From: Gammaproteobacteria bacterium
GTDB taxonomy: Bacteria; Pseudomonadota; Gammaproteobacteria; Nevskiales; Nevskiaceae
Assembly: GCA_022599775.1 (NCBI GenBank)
Contig: JAHZLQ010000059.1
Coordinates: forward strand, 1-64,000
Direction: 5' to 3'
DNA: 64,000 bases
The notes beneath the pieces were generated by a model that saw nothing but the letters and a program-made list of their open reading frames with translations, did no database searches and had not been told where the DNA came from. Positions 32,503 through 40,799 of the stretch are shown in pieces. Position 1 is the stretch's first letter, and each line of letters begins with the position of its first letter. Both the position numbers and the translations under genes were made by a program.

Positions 32503-33054
32503 GTGGCAGACACGACCGAACATGATCTCGTTGAGCGGGTGAAGGTCGGCGAACAGCGGGCCTTTGACCAACTCGTCGAGCCCTATGTGCCGCGGCTGCT
32601 GGCGCTCGCCGGGCGGATGCTGGCATCGCCCTCGGAAGCTCAGGAAGCCGTGCAGAATGCGCTGGCGTCGGTCTGGATCGATCGTCGGCGACTGGATGCC
32701 AGCCGTCCAATCAGCGGCTACTTGACCACCGTAACGATCAACAAGTGTCGCGACCGTTTGCGGCGCCGAAAAGCGGCGAGCTTTCTCGGCTTTGGTCGGG
32801 GGCTGGAGGAAGAAATCGCAAAGGACGATGCGCCCAACCCCGAAAACATCGTCATAGGGCACCAGGAGTTCGCACGCGCGGCGTGCGAGATCGAACGACT
32901 CCCCATCCGGCTGCGCGAAGCGCTGGTTCTTGTCGCCATCGACGGACGCAGCCAGCGCGAGGTGGCCGAGTTGCTCGGCGTTTCCGAGAAGACCGTTGAG
33001 ATGCGTGTCTATCGAGCGCGCACCAGACTGCGCGAGAAACTGCAAATTTCCTGA
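32503..33054 (+). CDS. ECF sigma factor (CnrH-like)
   Basis: Protein of 183 residues starting with GTG. Sigma region 2 is at about 15-80 (VKVGEQRAFDQLVEPYVPRL; ISGYLTTVTINKCRDRLRRR) and region 4 at about 125-180 (LPIRLREALVLVAIDGRSQREVAELLGVSEKTVEMRVYRAR in parts). It has no C-terminal extension. Together with the two upstream genes it forms a Y-X-H order like cnrYXH and nccYXH. It is followed 54 bases later by copA, so it probably activates the copper genes, directly or through the divergent region. Confidence 0.9.
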   Translation: MADTTEHDLVERVKVGEQRAFDQLVEPYVPRLLALAGRMLASPSEAQEAVQNALASVWIDRRRLDASRPISGYLTTVTINKCRDRLRRRKAASFLGFGRGLEEEIAKDDAPNPENIVIGHQEFARAACEIERLPIRLREALVLVAIDGRSQREVAELLGVSEKTVEMRVYRARTRLREKLQIS

Positions 33055-33108
33055 GGGATAAAACTGTCTAGTGCGTAACGATGGACAGAATCCTGATGGA
33101 AAGTCCTG

Positions 33109-34908
33109 ATGACATTCATGAATCGCCGCAAATTCCTCAGCTGCGGCGTATACGGAGCGGGCTTGGCGGGCCTTGCCAGCGCCATTCCCGCTTGGGCACG
33201 CGGCGGGGAGACCGGAACGATTGCGCGCAAGGGGAGCGACGTTCTTTCCGGCGAACACCTGTCGATGTTCGTCGAGGATGCGCATTTTGCCACCGGCGCG
33301 CGCAGCGGCCCGGCCGTGACGATCAATGGCACGCTTCCCGGCCCGTTGCTGCGTCTCAAACAAGGGCAGGATCTCACCGTCGACCTCGTGAACAATGCCT
33401 CGGACGGCACGTCGATCCACTGGCACGGCATGCTCGTTCCCTTCCGGATGGACGGCGTGCCGGGCGTCACCATGCCTGCGGTCATGCCGGGCGAGACGTT
33501 CCGCTATTGCTTTCCCATCCGCCAATCCGGCACCTATTGGTGGCACGCGCATACGCTGCAGGAGCCGATGGGCCACTACGGCCCGATCATCATCGACCCG
33601 CTCGAGCCAGACTCGTTCGAATATGACCGCGAATATGTGCTGATGCTGAGTGACTGGTCGCCGATGCATCCGCACGAGATCATCCGCAAGCTGAAAGTCG
33701 GCGAAAGCTATTTCAACTATCACCAGCCCAGTTGGACGGACGATTATCCGCTGAGCGCAGCGGAACGCCGCATGTGGGCGCGGATGCGGATGATGCCGAC
33801 CGACATCGCTGATGTCAGCGGCTCCACTTACACGTTCCTGGTCAACGGCCATGGGCCTGAAGACGGACTGGAGCTTGCCTACGAACCCGGCGAACGCATT
33901 CGCCTGAGGATCATCAACGGCGCTGCGATGACTTTTTTCAACGTGCGCATTCCCGGCCTGCCGATGACTGTTGTCGCGGCCGACGGACAGAACATCCGGC
34001 CCGTCGAAACCGACGAGTTCCAATTGGGAAACGCCGAGACCTATGACGTGATCGTCGAGCCGCAGGGTGCCGATGCCTTCGGCTTCGTCGCTGAGGCGAT
34101 AGACCGCTCGGGCATGGGTCTCGCGACGCTGACCAGCAGGCCAGGGGCGAAAATCGCCTACCCCGCGCTTCGCAAGCCGCCGCTGCTGACGATGGCGGAC
34201 ATGGGCATGGACATGGGTGGGAGCGGCGGGCGCGCTGGCAGCATGAACGGCATGTCCGGTGGGAGACCGCAGGATATGCACGGCATGAGCGGCATGGATG
34301 AGCAGGACGCCAGCATGGCGGAAATGGGCTTTTCGGGAGGCATGAACATGCGTGATGCCTCCACGCTGCCGCCGAACGTCAAGGCCGGTCCCGGACTCGA
34401 CATGGTCGCAATGGACCCGATCGACCGCATGGACGATCCGGGCATCGGCCTAAACGATGTCGCGCACCGGGTGCTCACCTATACACAGCTCGTTGCAGCG
34501 AGACCCAATACGGATCAGCGCCATCCGACGCGGCTGAAGGAGATCCACCTCACCGGCAATATGGAACGCTACATGTGGTCGTTCGATGGCAAGAAATTCT
34601 CCGCCGTCACCGACGATCCGATCCGCTTTGCCTACAACGAGCGCGTCCGCGTGAAGCTCGTCAACGACACGATGATGGCGCACCCCATCCACCTGCATGG
34701 CCATTTCTTCGAACTGGTCAATGGCGCGCCACCTGGCCGCCAGCCCCTGAAACACACGCTTATCGTGCAGCCCGGTGGAGCGGCCCAGTTCGATCTCACC
34801 GCGAACGAGCCGGGTGACTGGGCTTTTCACTGCCATCTGATCTACCACATGCACACGGGCATGTTTCAGATCGTCACCGTTCGCCCGCTGGGCGGGGGAG
34901 ACGAATGA
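33109..34908 (+). CDS. copA: Periplasmic multicopper oxidase CopA (PcoA type)
   Basis: Protein of 599 residues with a Tat signal (RRKFLSCGVYGAGLAGLASAIPAWA in parts). Three cupredoxin domains carry the copper ligands: HWHG near 104, WWHAHT near 143-148, HPIHLHGHFFEL near 524-535 and FHCHLIYHMHTGM near 573-585 (type 1 Cys-His plus Met). A Met-rich insertion (about 365-425, repeated M-x-G-M-x-M) resembles copper-binding loops of Cu(I) oxidases. It oxidises Cu(I) to the less toxic Cu(II) and sequesters copper. It overlaps copB by four bases. A second in-frame ATG at 33118 fits the Tat signal equally well. Confidence 0.95.
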   Translation: MTFMNRRKFLSCGVYGAGLAGLASAIPAWARGGETGTIARKGSDVLSGEHLSMFVEDAHFATGARSGPAVTINGTLPGPLLRLKQGQDLTVDLVNNASDGTSIHWHGMLVPFRMDGVPGVTMPAVMPGETFRYCFPIRQSGTYWWHAHTLQEPMGHYGPIIIDPLEPDSFEYDREYVLMLSDWSPMHPHEIIRKLKVGESYFNYHQPSWTDDYPLSAAERRMWARMRMMPTDIADVSGSTYTFLVNGHGPEDGLELAYEPGERIRLRIINGAAMTFFNVRIPGLPMTVVAADGQNIRPVETDEFQLGNAETYDVIVEPQGADAFGFVAEAIDRSGMGLATLTSRPGAKIAYPALRKPPLLTMADMGMDMGGSGGRAGSMNGMSGGRPQDMHGMSGMDEQDASMAEMGFSGGMNMRDASTLPPNVKAGPGLDMVAMDPIDRMDDPGIGLNDVAHRVLTYTQLVAARPNTDQRHPTRLKEIHLTGNMERYMWSFDGKKFSAVTDDPIRFAYNERVRVKLVNDTMMAHPIHLHGHFFELVNGAPPGRQPLKHTLIVQPGGAAQFDLTANEPGDWAFHCHLIYHMHTGMFQIVTVRPLGGGDE

Positions 34909-35873
34909 TCCGTCGCACGATCTGCTTCTTGCCGCTATTTGTTCTCGCAACGCCGGCTCTGGCTCAGGAGCGGGCGGCCTCCGATGCAGCCGAGGAACCA
35001 TCCACGCATCTTTCGCAGATGAATCACGGCGAGCCAAACCATACCCGAATGGATCACGCCCAAATGAAGCGAGGGGAAATGGACCACTCGCAATTGACTG
35101 CCCAACCGGCGCAGGGCGACGCGCCGGTCCCCGAGAGACCGCCCCCCCCCGAAGCATACGAGGGTCCAGTCTACGCCGCCGACGAGGCGGTTGGCTCGGA
35201 GCGGATGAATGCCTCCCGCCTACAGGTAATGCGGCAGGTCAGCGGCATGCCAGTCGGCTGGTTCCAATCCGATCGAACGGAGTACCGTGCCCGCGAAGGC
35301 GCCGATGGCTATCTATGGGACGTCCAGGGCTACTACGGCGGCGACTACGACAAGATCTGGTTCAAGTCCGAAGGCGAAGGAACATCCGGCGAGGATGCGG
35401 AAGACGCCGAAATCCAAGCTCTGTGGAGCCATGCCATCGCCCCGTGGTGGGACGTCCAGGCCGGCGTCCGACAAGACCTGACCGGCTCTACCCGCACCCA
35501 CGCCGTTTTCGGCGTTCAGGGGCTAGCGCCCTACAGGTTCGAAATCGATGCCGCTGCCTTCATCTCGGACAAGGGCGATCTGACCGGGCGGATCGAGGCC
35601 GAACTGGACCAACGCATCACCCAGCGCCTCATCTTGCAACCGCGCGGAGAGGTGAATCTATCGGCGCAGGACATCGCCAAACTGGGCATCGGGGCAGGCG
35701 TCGACACCGCGGAGCTGGGGCTGCGCCTGCGCTATGAATTCGCTCGCGAATTCGCCCCTTACGTCGGCATAGAGCGGGAGTGGAAGATCGGCGACAGCGC
35801 CGACTATGCGCGCGCCAATGGCGAGGAGCCAAGCGTCACCAACTATGTCGTGGGTGTGCGTTTCTGGTTCTGA
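34905..35873 (+). CDS. copB: Outer-membrane copper resistance protein CopB
   Basis: Protein of 322 residues with a signal peptide and a Met/His-rich N-terminal region (MNHGEPNHTRMDHAQMKRGEMDHS in parts) followed by a C-terminal outer-membrane beta-barrel domain (about 115-322). The barrel segment DYDKIWFKSEGE ... WWDVQAGVRQDLTG is characteristic of CopB/PcoB. It ends in the beta-strand WF typical of outer membrane proteins. It is coupled to copA (ATGA). Its stop codon lies two bases before the start of the traC-like fragment at 35874, so the cassette boundary almost touches the gene. Confidence 0.94.
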   Translation: MIRRTICFLPLFVLATPALAQERAASDAAEEPSTHLSQMNHGEPNHTRMDHAQMKRGEMDHSQLTAQPAQGDAPVPERPPPPEAYEGPVYAADEAVGSERMNASRLQVMRQVSGMPVGWFQSDRTEYRAREGADGYLWDVQGYYGGDYDKIWFKSEGEGTSGEDAEDAEIQALWSHAIAPWWDVQAGVRQDLTGSTRTHAVFGVQGLAPYRFEIDAAAFISDKGDLTGRIEAELDQRITQRLILQPRGEVNLSAQDIAKLGIGAGVDTAELGLRLRYEFAREFAPYVGIEREWKIGDSADYARANGEEPSVTNYVVGVRFWF

Positions 35874-36102
35874 CAATACGGCGCCGCTGACGGCGGAGTG
35901 GAAAGGCACGGGAACCCCGCTGCTGATGACCTTCGGCCGGCGCGGTCAGGTGCAGTTCGTCGATTTCTTCGACAACCGCAAGGGCAACTACAACGTCGCG
36001 GTCGCGGCGACCGGCGGTGCCGGCAAGTCGTTCTTCACCAACGAGCTGGTGGTGGCCACACGCTCCACCGGCGGGCGCGTCAGCATCATCGATGCCGGCA
36101 AG
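35874..36102 (+). pseudogene. Fragment of a traC-type conjugation ATPase gene (229-bp repeat)
   Basis: These 229 bases match 49147-49375, inside the traC gene of this window, without gaps. I count about seven differences, so roughly 97% identity. The piece covers the Walker A region (GxGAGKSFFTNEL) but has neither start nor remainder of the gene. It begins two bases after the copB stop and ends abruptly at GCCGGCAAG. The differences are mostly synonymous-looking, so it came from a related traC rather than a very recent in situ copy. It is a recombination footprint, not a gene. Confidence 0.93.
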
Positions 36103-36390
36103 CGTCGTAGGTCGGGAAAGCCGAAGGCGTATCCCGCCGGCCGCGGGTTGCCCATGCTCCACGTGCACCCCACACCTGCGAAAGGCGGGATTCGCTGCGC
36201 TGCTCCCGCCCTACACCCTACCCACATGTGAGCGTCCGCTTTTGGCACAAAGCCGCCCACCAACCATCGCCCCGCGCGCGCCCAGAAATCGCATCCGAAC
36301 TCAGCCGAGTTTCTGGTACCACGACCGCCCATCCCGACGCACCCTGACCTTCACCGCCGCACCAGTCGGCAATGAGTCGGGAGCCACGAG
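36103..36390 (+). other. Spacer between the traC fragment and the tra operon
   Basis: No gene is seen. The first part (36103-36230) contains paired GC-rich words such as GGCGGGA and TCCCGCC (about 36184-36211) that could fold into a weak hairpin. The promoter of the conjugation operon probably lies here or further upstream, but no clear -35/-10 pair is visible. Confidence 0.4.
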
Positions 36391-36885
36391 TTGTGGCGAC
36401 GCATACCTCGAGAACTGCTCAAGGCAGCAACAATCGCGGCGTACTCCGCGGGTGCGCACACGGGCGAGCCTTCGTCGATGTGGCATCACTGCTTCGGCGC
36501 CGCCGCGCAGCACTACCGCATCGCCCCCGAACTGCTGATTGCCATCGCCCGAACCGAAAGCGGGCTCGATCCGCTGGCCGTCCACCACAACCCGGATGGC
36601 AGTTGGGATGTTGGCCTGATGCAGATCAATTCGCGCTGGCTTCCCGCCCTGCGCGAGATGGGCTTTGCCGCGGAGTCGCTCTACGAGCCCTGCACTTCGA
36701 TCTGGGTCGGCGCCTGGGTGCTGGCGGGAAACATTCACCGGCTGGGCTACACCTGGCAGGCCGTCGGCGCCTACAACGCGGGGACGGCTCGCTCGCCCTC
36801 TGCCCGCGAGCGCCGGGAAGCATACGCACGGCGCGTCGCACACCAGCTCGGTCCGCCCGCCGTCCCGGCCCGTCCATCCGACTGA
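36391..36885 (+). CDS. Lytic transglycosylase of the conjugation system
   Basis: Protein of 164 residues with an SLT-type transglycosylase domain: LLIAIARTESGLDPLAVHHNPDGSWDVGLMQINS in parts, with the catalytic Glu near 55, then YEPCTSIWVGAWVLAGNI and AVGAYNAGTARS. Such enzymes open the peptidoglycan for the transfer apparatus (TrbN/P19 role). TTG at 36391 is a possible start and gives a weak signal sequence; the frame stays open only 15 bases further upstream. It is first in the transfer operon. Confidence 0.88.
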   Translation: MWRRIPRELLKAATIAAYSAGAHTGEPSSMWHHCFGAAAQHYRIAPELLIAIARTESGLDPLAVHHNPDGSWDVGLMQINSRWLPALREMGFAAESLYEPCTSIWVGAWVLAGNIHRLGYTWQAVGAYNAGTARSPSARERREAYARRVAHQLGPPAVPARPSD

Positions 36886-36978
36886 GCCCCGGTCCGGGGA
36901 CTCAGCCATCGGCGCCCCGCCAGTCTCGCGCAACCGACGGGGCGATCGACCTTTCGCGCAATCACCGGAGTAATCCCC

Positions 36979-37323
36979 ATGAAATACCGTAACGCTGTTT
37001 TGAAGTATCTCTCGCCGGGTCCCGAAGCTCACGAGCCACCGCGCCCTTCCCTGCTGCTGCCGGGTTTGCTGTTGTTGCTGCCTCTGGCCGCGCTTGCCTC
37101 GACCACCGGCGAGGAATTCCTTGCCTTCTACCAGTTCATCTACGACGCGGCGACCGGCTATCTGGGCCGGGGCATCGCGATCACGGGTGGGCTGGTGATG
37201 ATGGGCGTGGCCGCCGGCACCGGGAAGGTCGTGATCGCCGCGGCCGGCATGGTGCTGGCAATCTTCGGAGCGCTCGGGCCCACGATCATCGATCAGATCT
37301 TCGGTTCGGCCCTGATCTACTGA
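36979..37323 (+). CDS. traA: Putative TraA-like pilin
   Basis: Protein of 114 residues with a long leader peptide ending LPLAALAS (about 1-41). The mature part has two hydrophobic helices: FLAFYQFIYDAATGYLGRGIAI near 48-69 and VVIAAAGMVLAIFGALGPTII near 82-102. This two-helix layout and its place directly before TraL match F-type pilins. TraA proteins diverge quickly, so the call leans on synteny. It would be the extended pilus subunit. Confidence 0.75.
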   Translation: MKYRNAVLKYLSPGPEAHEPPRPSLLLPGLLLLLPLAALASTTGEEFLAFYQFIYDAATGYLGRGIAITGGLVMMGVAAGTGKVVIAAAGMVLAIFGALGPTIIDQIFGSALIY

Positions 37324-37333
37324 TCGATCGGCG

Positions 37334-37630
37334 ATGGAAGAGCGCTTCTACATCCCGCGCACGCTGGACGATCCGCCGCTGTTCTTCATGTGGGCGCTGG
37401 ATGACGCCGCGGTGTTCCTCTGCGGCGTCATCCTGTTCAGCCTGATGGGCAGTGCGCTGATGTTCCTGGTGGGCTGCGCATCCGGACTGGCGGCGGCCCG
37501 CGCCTATGCCCGGCTCAAGCAGGCGGGCGGCAAGGGCTTCGTGATTCGCGCGCTGTACTGGTACAGCCCGTCGGACTGGTGGTTCCGCTCGCCGGCGCCG
37601 AGCCATGTGCGCGAGTACATCGGGGGCTGA
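37334..37630 (+). CDS. traL: Conjugative pilus assembly protein TraL
   Basis: Protein of 98 residues with a membrane-associated hydrophobic hairpin (about 22-53) and a typical TraL opening YIPRTLDDPPLFFMWALDD. The C-terminal half carries the charged segment GGKGFVIRALYWYSPSDWW that recurs in TraL. It is the inner-membrane base component of F-type systems. The short gap to traA and adjacent traE fit the traALEKB order. Confidence 0.88.
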   Translation: MEERFYIPRTLDDPPLFFMWALDDAAVFLCGVILFSLMGSALMFLVGCASGLAAARAYARLKQAGGKGFVIRALYWYSPSDWWFRSPAPSHVREYIGG

Positions 37631-37632
37631 CG

Positions 37633-38283
37633 GTGGAATACCGGCGCTATGCCAGTGCGCTCTCCGAGGCGATCCGCCGTCGAAACCTGTGGATGACGCT
37701 CGCGCTGATGCTCGGCGTGTCCAATCTGCTGCTGACCGGCAGGCTGCTCACGATCAGCACCAGCGAGCGGATCATCGTGACGCCGGCAACCATCGGTCAG
37801 GCGTTCTGGGTGCACGGCGAGCAGGTCTCGCGCGAGTACCTGGAGCAAATGGCGCTGTTTTTCAGCGATCTGGTGCTGACCTATCAGAAGGACAACTTCC
37901 CCGGCCGGTCCGCGCTGTTCCTGGAACATGTCGACCCGCATGCGCATGCACGGCTTGCCGCAACGCTGCGCCTGGAAGCCGAGCGCATCGAGCGCAACAG
38001 TCTGGCCCAGGTCTTCCACCCGCTGTCCGTGCGCGTGCGCGAGGCCGATCGGCAGGTCGCCATCACCGGCAACCGCGTGCCGATGGTCGGCGAGCAACTG
38101 CTGGCCTCGCAGCGCGTGACCTACCGCCTGCAATTCACCTACCGGGACGCGCGGCTGTTCGTCTCGGAATTCGGAGAAACCGATGAACGCGATCCTTTCG
38201 CGGACCGGCCTCGCCCGCCCGGCCCTGACGCTCACGTTGGCGTTGGCGGTGATGCTGGCGACGCCCTGCGTCCGGGCGGCTGA
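37633..38283 (+). CDS. traE: Conjugative assembly protein TraE
   Basis: Protein of 216 residues starting at GTG, two bases after the traL stop. An N-terminal membrane helix (about 17-39) is followed by the periplasmic VirB8-like domain: RIIVTPATIGQAFWVHGEQVSREYLEQMALFFSDL in parts and RQVAITGNRVPMVGEQLLASQRVTYRL near 143-169. The C-terminal 35 residues are Pro/Gly/Asp-rich, unlike known TraE, and lie over the start of traK. The gene overlaps traK by 101 bases in another frame. The true tail may be functionally irrelevant. Confidence 0.88.
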   Translation: MEYRRYASALSEAIRRRNLWMTLALMLGVSNLLLTGRLLTISTSERIIVTPATIGQAFWVHGEQVSREYLEQMALFFSDLVLTYQKDNFPGRSALFLEHVDPHAHARLAATLRLEAERIERNSLAQVFHPLSVRVREADRQVAITGNRVPMVGEQLLASQRVTYRLQFTYRDARLFVSEFGETDERDPFADRPRPPGPDAHVGVGGDAGDALRPGG

Positions 38284-38929
38284 AGTCCCGGTCGGCGACG
38301 GCGGTGCGGTCGAGGTGACCGTCTCGGCGCAGGAGCTGACGCGCCTGACGATGAGCGACGGCCGCCACATCGCCAAGGTCTGGGCCGTCGAAGGCGCCAT
38401 GCAGGCACAGCCGGATGCAGAAGCCGGCGAAATCTACATCCGCCCGCTGGGCAAGGCGCCGGGACAGGTGTTCAGCTTCTTCGTGCGCGACGAATTCGGC
38501 GCCACCTACACGCTGGCGGCGCGCGTCGCCGACGTGCCGTCGCAGACCATCCACCTGAAGCCCACGCCGCGACCGGCGCCGCTCGCCACACCGAGTGGCA
38601 CCCTGGCCGATGACCACCTGCAACGCATCAAGACGCTGATCCGCGGCATGGCCAGCTCGCCGCGTGCCATTCCGCCGGAATACGCCGCGGAGCACCTGGA
38701 CCAGAAGCTGCGCGGCTGGGATGGCACGCAGGTGCGACTGCTGGAGCGCTGGAACGGAGCCTCACTCCGCGGCGAGGTCTGGGCCATCCGCAACACGTCC
38801 AAAGCCGAGCTGCACCTGGATGAATCCCGCTTCTCTCACATTTACGATGACCTCTGCGCCGTGGCGATCGGCACCCCGACCGTGCCGCCCGGCGGCAGCA
38901 CCGAGGTCTATCTCGCAAGGGGGCGCTGA
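38183..38929 (+). CDS. traK: Type IV secretion outer-membrane complex protein TraK
   Basis: Protein of 248 residues with a signal peptide (TLTLALAVMLATPCVRAAE) and the TraK secretin-like domain: VEVTVSAQELTRLTMSDGRHIAKVW in parts, YIRPLGKAPGQVFSFFVRDEFGATYTL and the later VRLLERWNGASLRGEVWAIRNTS. It is VirB9-like and links TraV and TraB across the periplasm. The ATG at 38183 lies inside traE, but the signal peptide supports it. It shares a TGATG junction with traB. Confidence 0.92.
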   Translation: MNAILSRTGLARPALTLTLALAVMLATPCVRAAEVPVGDGGAVEVTVSAQELTRLTMSDGRHIAKVWAVEGAMQAQPDAEAGEIYIRPLGKAPGQVFSFFVRDEFGATYTLAARVADVPSQTIHLKPTPRPAPLATPSGTLADDHLQRIKTLIRGMASSPRAIPPEYAAEHLDQKLRGWDGTQVRLLERWNGASLRGEVWAIRNTSKAELHLDESRFSHIYDDLCAVAIGTPTVPPGGSTEVYLARGR

Positions 38930-40245
38930 TGCCGCTGCCGAAGCTGCCGACGAGCGAGGCGATCCGCAAGCGCCAGACGGCGATCACGATCGGCGCGTTC
39001 GCGGCCGTCATCGCCATCGTCGTCTTCGGGCTGTGGCTGTCCGATCCGCGGCGCAAGGCGGGCGCAGCGCATCGCGTCGATCCGTCAGCTGACTACGCCG
39101 CCGACTTCGGCAAACCCTCCGGGGCAATCGACCCGATGGACATCTGGATCAGCCGATCGGAAGCCGAACTGAAGGCCCTGCGTCGGGACAACGATCAACT
39201 GCGCAAGGACCTCGGTGCGTTGCGCGACCAACTCGATCGCAAGGACGAATCGAAAATTCTGCACAGCATCGACCGTAAACGAGTGGACGATCAGCGAGAC
39301 GATGCGGGCACCGACCGCAGGAACGAGACCGACGCCCAGCGTCCGCCGCTACCGCCGTTGCCCGGAGCCAACGCGGCCACGAGGGTATCCGCCGCGCCAC
39401 CATCGCCGCCACCGATCCCGACGTCCGGAACACCGCACGTCGCACCGAGTTCACCGGGCAGCATCATGAGCATTTCCGTCAGCAGTCGATCCAGCGGGCA
39501 GGCCGCCTCCGGCGACGAACCCACGCTGGACAACTTCCTGCCCGTGAGCTTCGTTTCCGCGACCCTGCTTTCCGGCTTGGACGCACCGACCGGCGGCCTC
39601 GCGCAGACCAATCCGCACCCGGTGCTGCTGCGCCTGGCGGACAACGCCTGGTTGCCGAACCGCTACCGCCAGCAGGTCCGTGAATGCTTCGTCACGGGCG
39701 CCGGCTACGGCGACCTCAGCTCGGAGCGTGCCTACATCCGGCTGGAACTGCTGTCCTGCGTGCTGCAGTCGCGCGAGGTCATGGAACTGCCGGTCAAAGG
39801 CTACGTGTCCGGCGAGGACGGCAAGGTCGGCCTGCGCGGCCGGCTCGTCAGCAAGCAAGGCGCCACGATTGCGCGGGCACTATTCGCCGGCATCGCCGGC
39901 GGCGTCGGTTCCGCCATCGCACAGTCATACAGACAGACCGCGACCAGTGCCCTGGGCACCGTCTCGACCATCCCGCCATCCGACATCGCCGAACACGGCA
40001 TCGCCCAGGGCACCGCGAATGCCCTGGAACGCATCGCCGACTACTACATCGACCGCGCCAACGAGCTGTATCCGATCATCGAGATCGAAGGTGGCCGGCA
40101 GACCGACGTGGTGTTCAACGAAGGCGTGCGCCTGCCGGAGGCGTTCGAACGCGTGATGCGCCGCGAAACGCCGGATGCCTCTGCCGTCGGGCCAACCCCA
40201 GGTGGCGTCACCGCGCCGAATCACCGTCGAGAAGCACCGCCATGA
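38929..40245 (+). CDS. traB: Type IV secretion channel protein TraB
   Basis: Protein of 438 residues, VirB10-like. An N-terminal inner-membrane helix (about 17-38) is followed by a predicted coiled coil (SEAELKALRRDNDQLRKDLGALRDQLDRK in parts, near 70-100) and a Pro-rich periplasmic linker (about 135-180). The C-terminal beta-barrel domain has LPVSFVSATLLSGLDAPTGG near 200-220 and CVLQSREVMELPVKGYVSGEDGK. TraB spans both membranes with TraK and TraV. It overlaps traV by an ATGA junction. Confidence 0.93.
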   Translation: MPLPKLPTSEAIRKRQTAITIGAFAAVIAIVVFGLWLSDPRRKAGAAHRVDPSADYAADFGKPSGAIDPMDIWISRSEAELKALRRDNDQLRKDLGALRDQLDRKDESKILHSIDRKRVDDQRDDAGTDRRNETDAQRPPLPPLPGANAATRVSAAPPSPPPIPTSGTPHVAPSSPGSIMSISVSSRSSGQAASGDEPTLDNFLPVSFVSATLLSGLDAPTGGLAQTNPHPVLLRLADNAWLPNRYRQQVRECFVTGAGYGDLSSERAYIRLELLSCVLQSREVMELPVKGYVSGEDGKVGLRGRLVSKQGATIARALFAGIAGGVGSAIAQSYRQTATSALGTVSTIPPSDIAEHGIAQGTANALERIADYYIDRANELYPIIEIEGGRQTDVVFNEGVRLPEAFERVMRRETPDASAVGPTPGGVTAPNHRREAPP

Positions 40246-40583
40246 AGATTCTCCTTACCATAATCGTCGCCAGCGCCACCCTGCTCGGGTGCTCGACGAC
40301 ACCGAAATATTCGTGCGGCGCACCCATCAGTTCGGGCGGCTGCCGATCCGTGAGCCGGATACATGCGGCAGCGACCGGCCAGGCAGAGCAACTGCGGGCG
40401 CCTGACATCGCCAGCACGACACAACCGATCAAGGCCGGACAGGGCGAACCCTCGCTATCGACACCGCGGGTTCTGCGCATCAACGTTCTTCCGTTCGTGG
40501 ATGGAGAGGGGGACTTTCACGACGCAGCGTCTGTCTACGTCCGAATCGGGAACAGCGAGTGGTTGGTTGAGAATTGGCGCTGA
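40242..40583 (+). CDS. traV: TraV-like outer-membrane lipoprotein
   Basis: Protein of 113 residues with a lipoprotein signal (ASATLLGC lipobox, Cys16 or so), then a Cys-containing N-terminal motif KYSCGAPISSGGCRSVSRIH that is typical of TraV. F TraV has about 170 residues, so this is a short form. The C-terminus, RINVLPFVDGEGDFHDAASVYVRIGNSEW, resembles the TraV tail. It is the last tra gene before the CBASS island; traC resumes 7.2 kb later on the same strand. Confidence 0.82.
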   Translation: MKILLTIIVASATLLGCSTTPKYSCGAPISSGGCRSVSRIHAAATGQAEQLRAPDIASTTQPIKAGQGEPSLSTPRVLRINVLPFVDGEGDFHDAASVYVRIGNSEWLVENWR

Positions 40584-40799
40584 TGGGCTGCAACCAGCCC
40601 AAACCGGACGGTCGCGCGAGCCGCTCAGCAGGCCTTCTGGCGCGACGGCCGTAGCGCAGAAGCTGGCATACGATTGAAGCCTGCTGCACCAAGCGAAGAG
40701 CTCGGGTTCCCTCTCCTTCAGCGGCGGGAAAAAGCCACCCATTACCTTTTGATCACAACGCAGTCGGCGATCACTTGGCGATAGCGTTGTCTGCGGTCC

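Noticed and set aside
32338-34281. 647-codon minus-strand frame opposite the sigma factor and copA
   Set aside because: Antisense shadow; both plus-strand genes have clear families and starts.
36301-36372. Minus-strand peptide LPTGAAVKVRVRRDGRSWYQ
   Set aside because: It looks protein-like but is only the tail of a long shadow frame, without a start or family; treated as chance.
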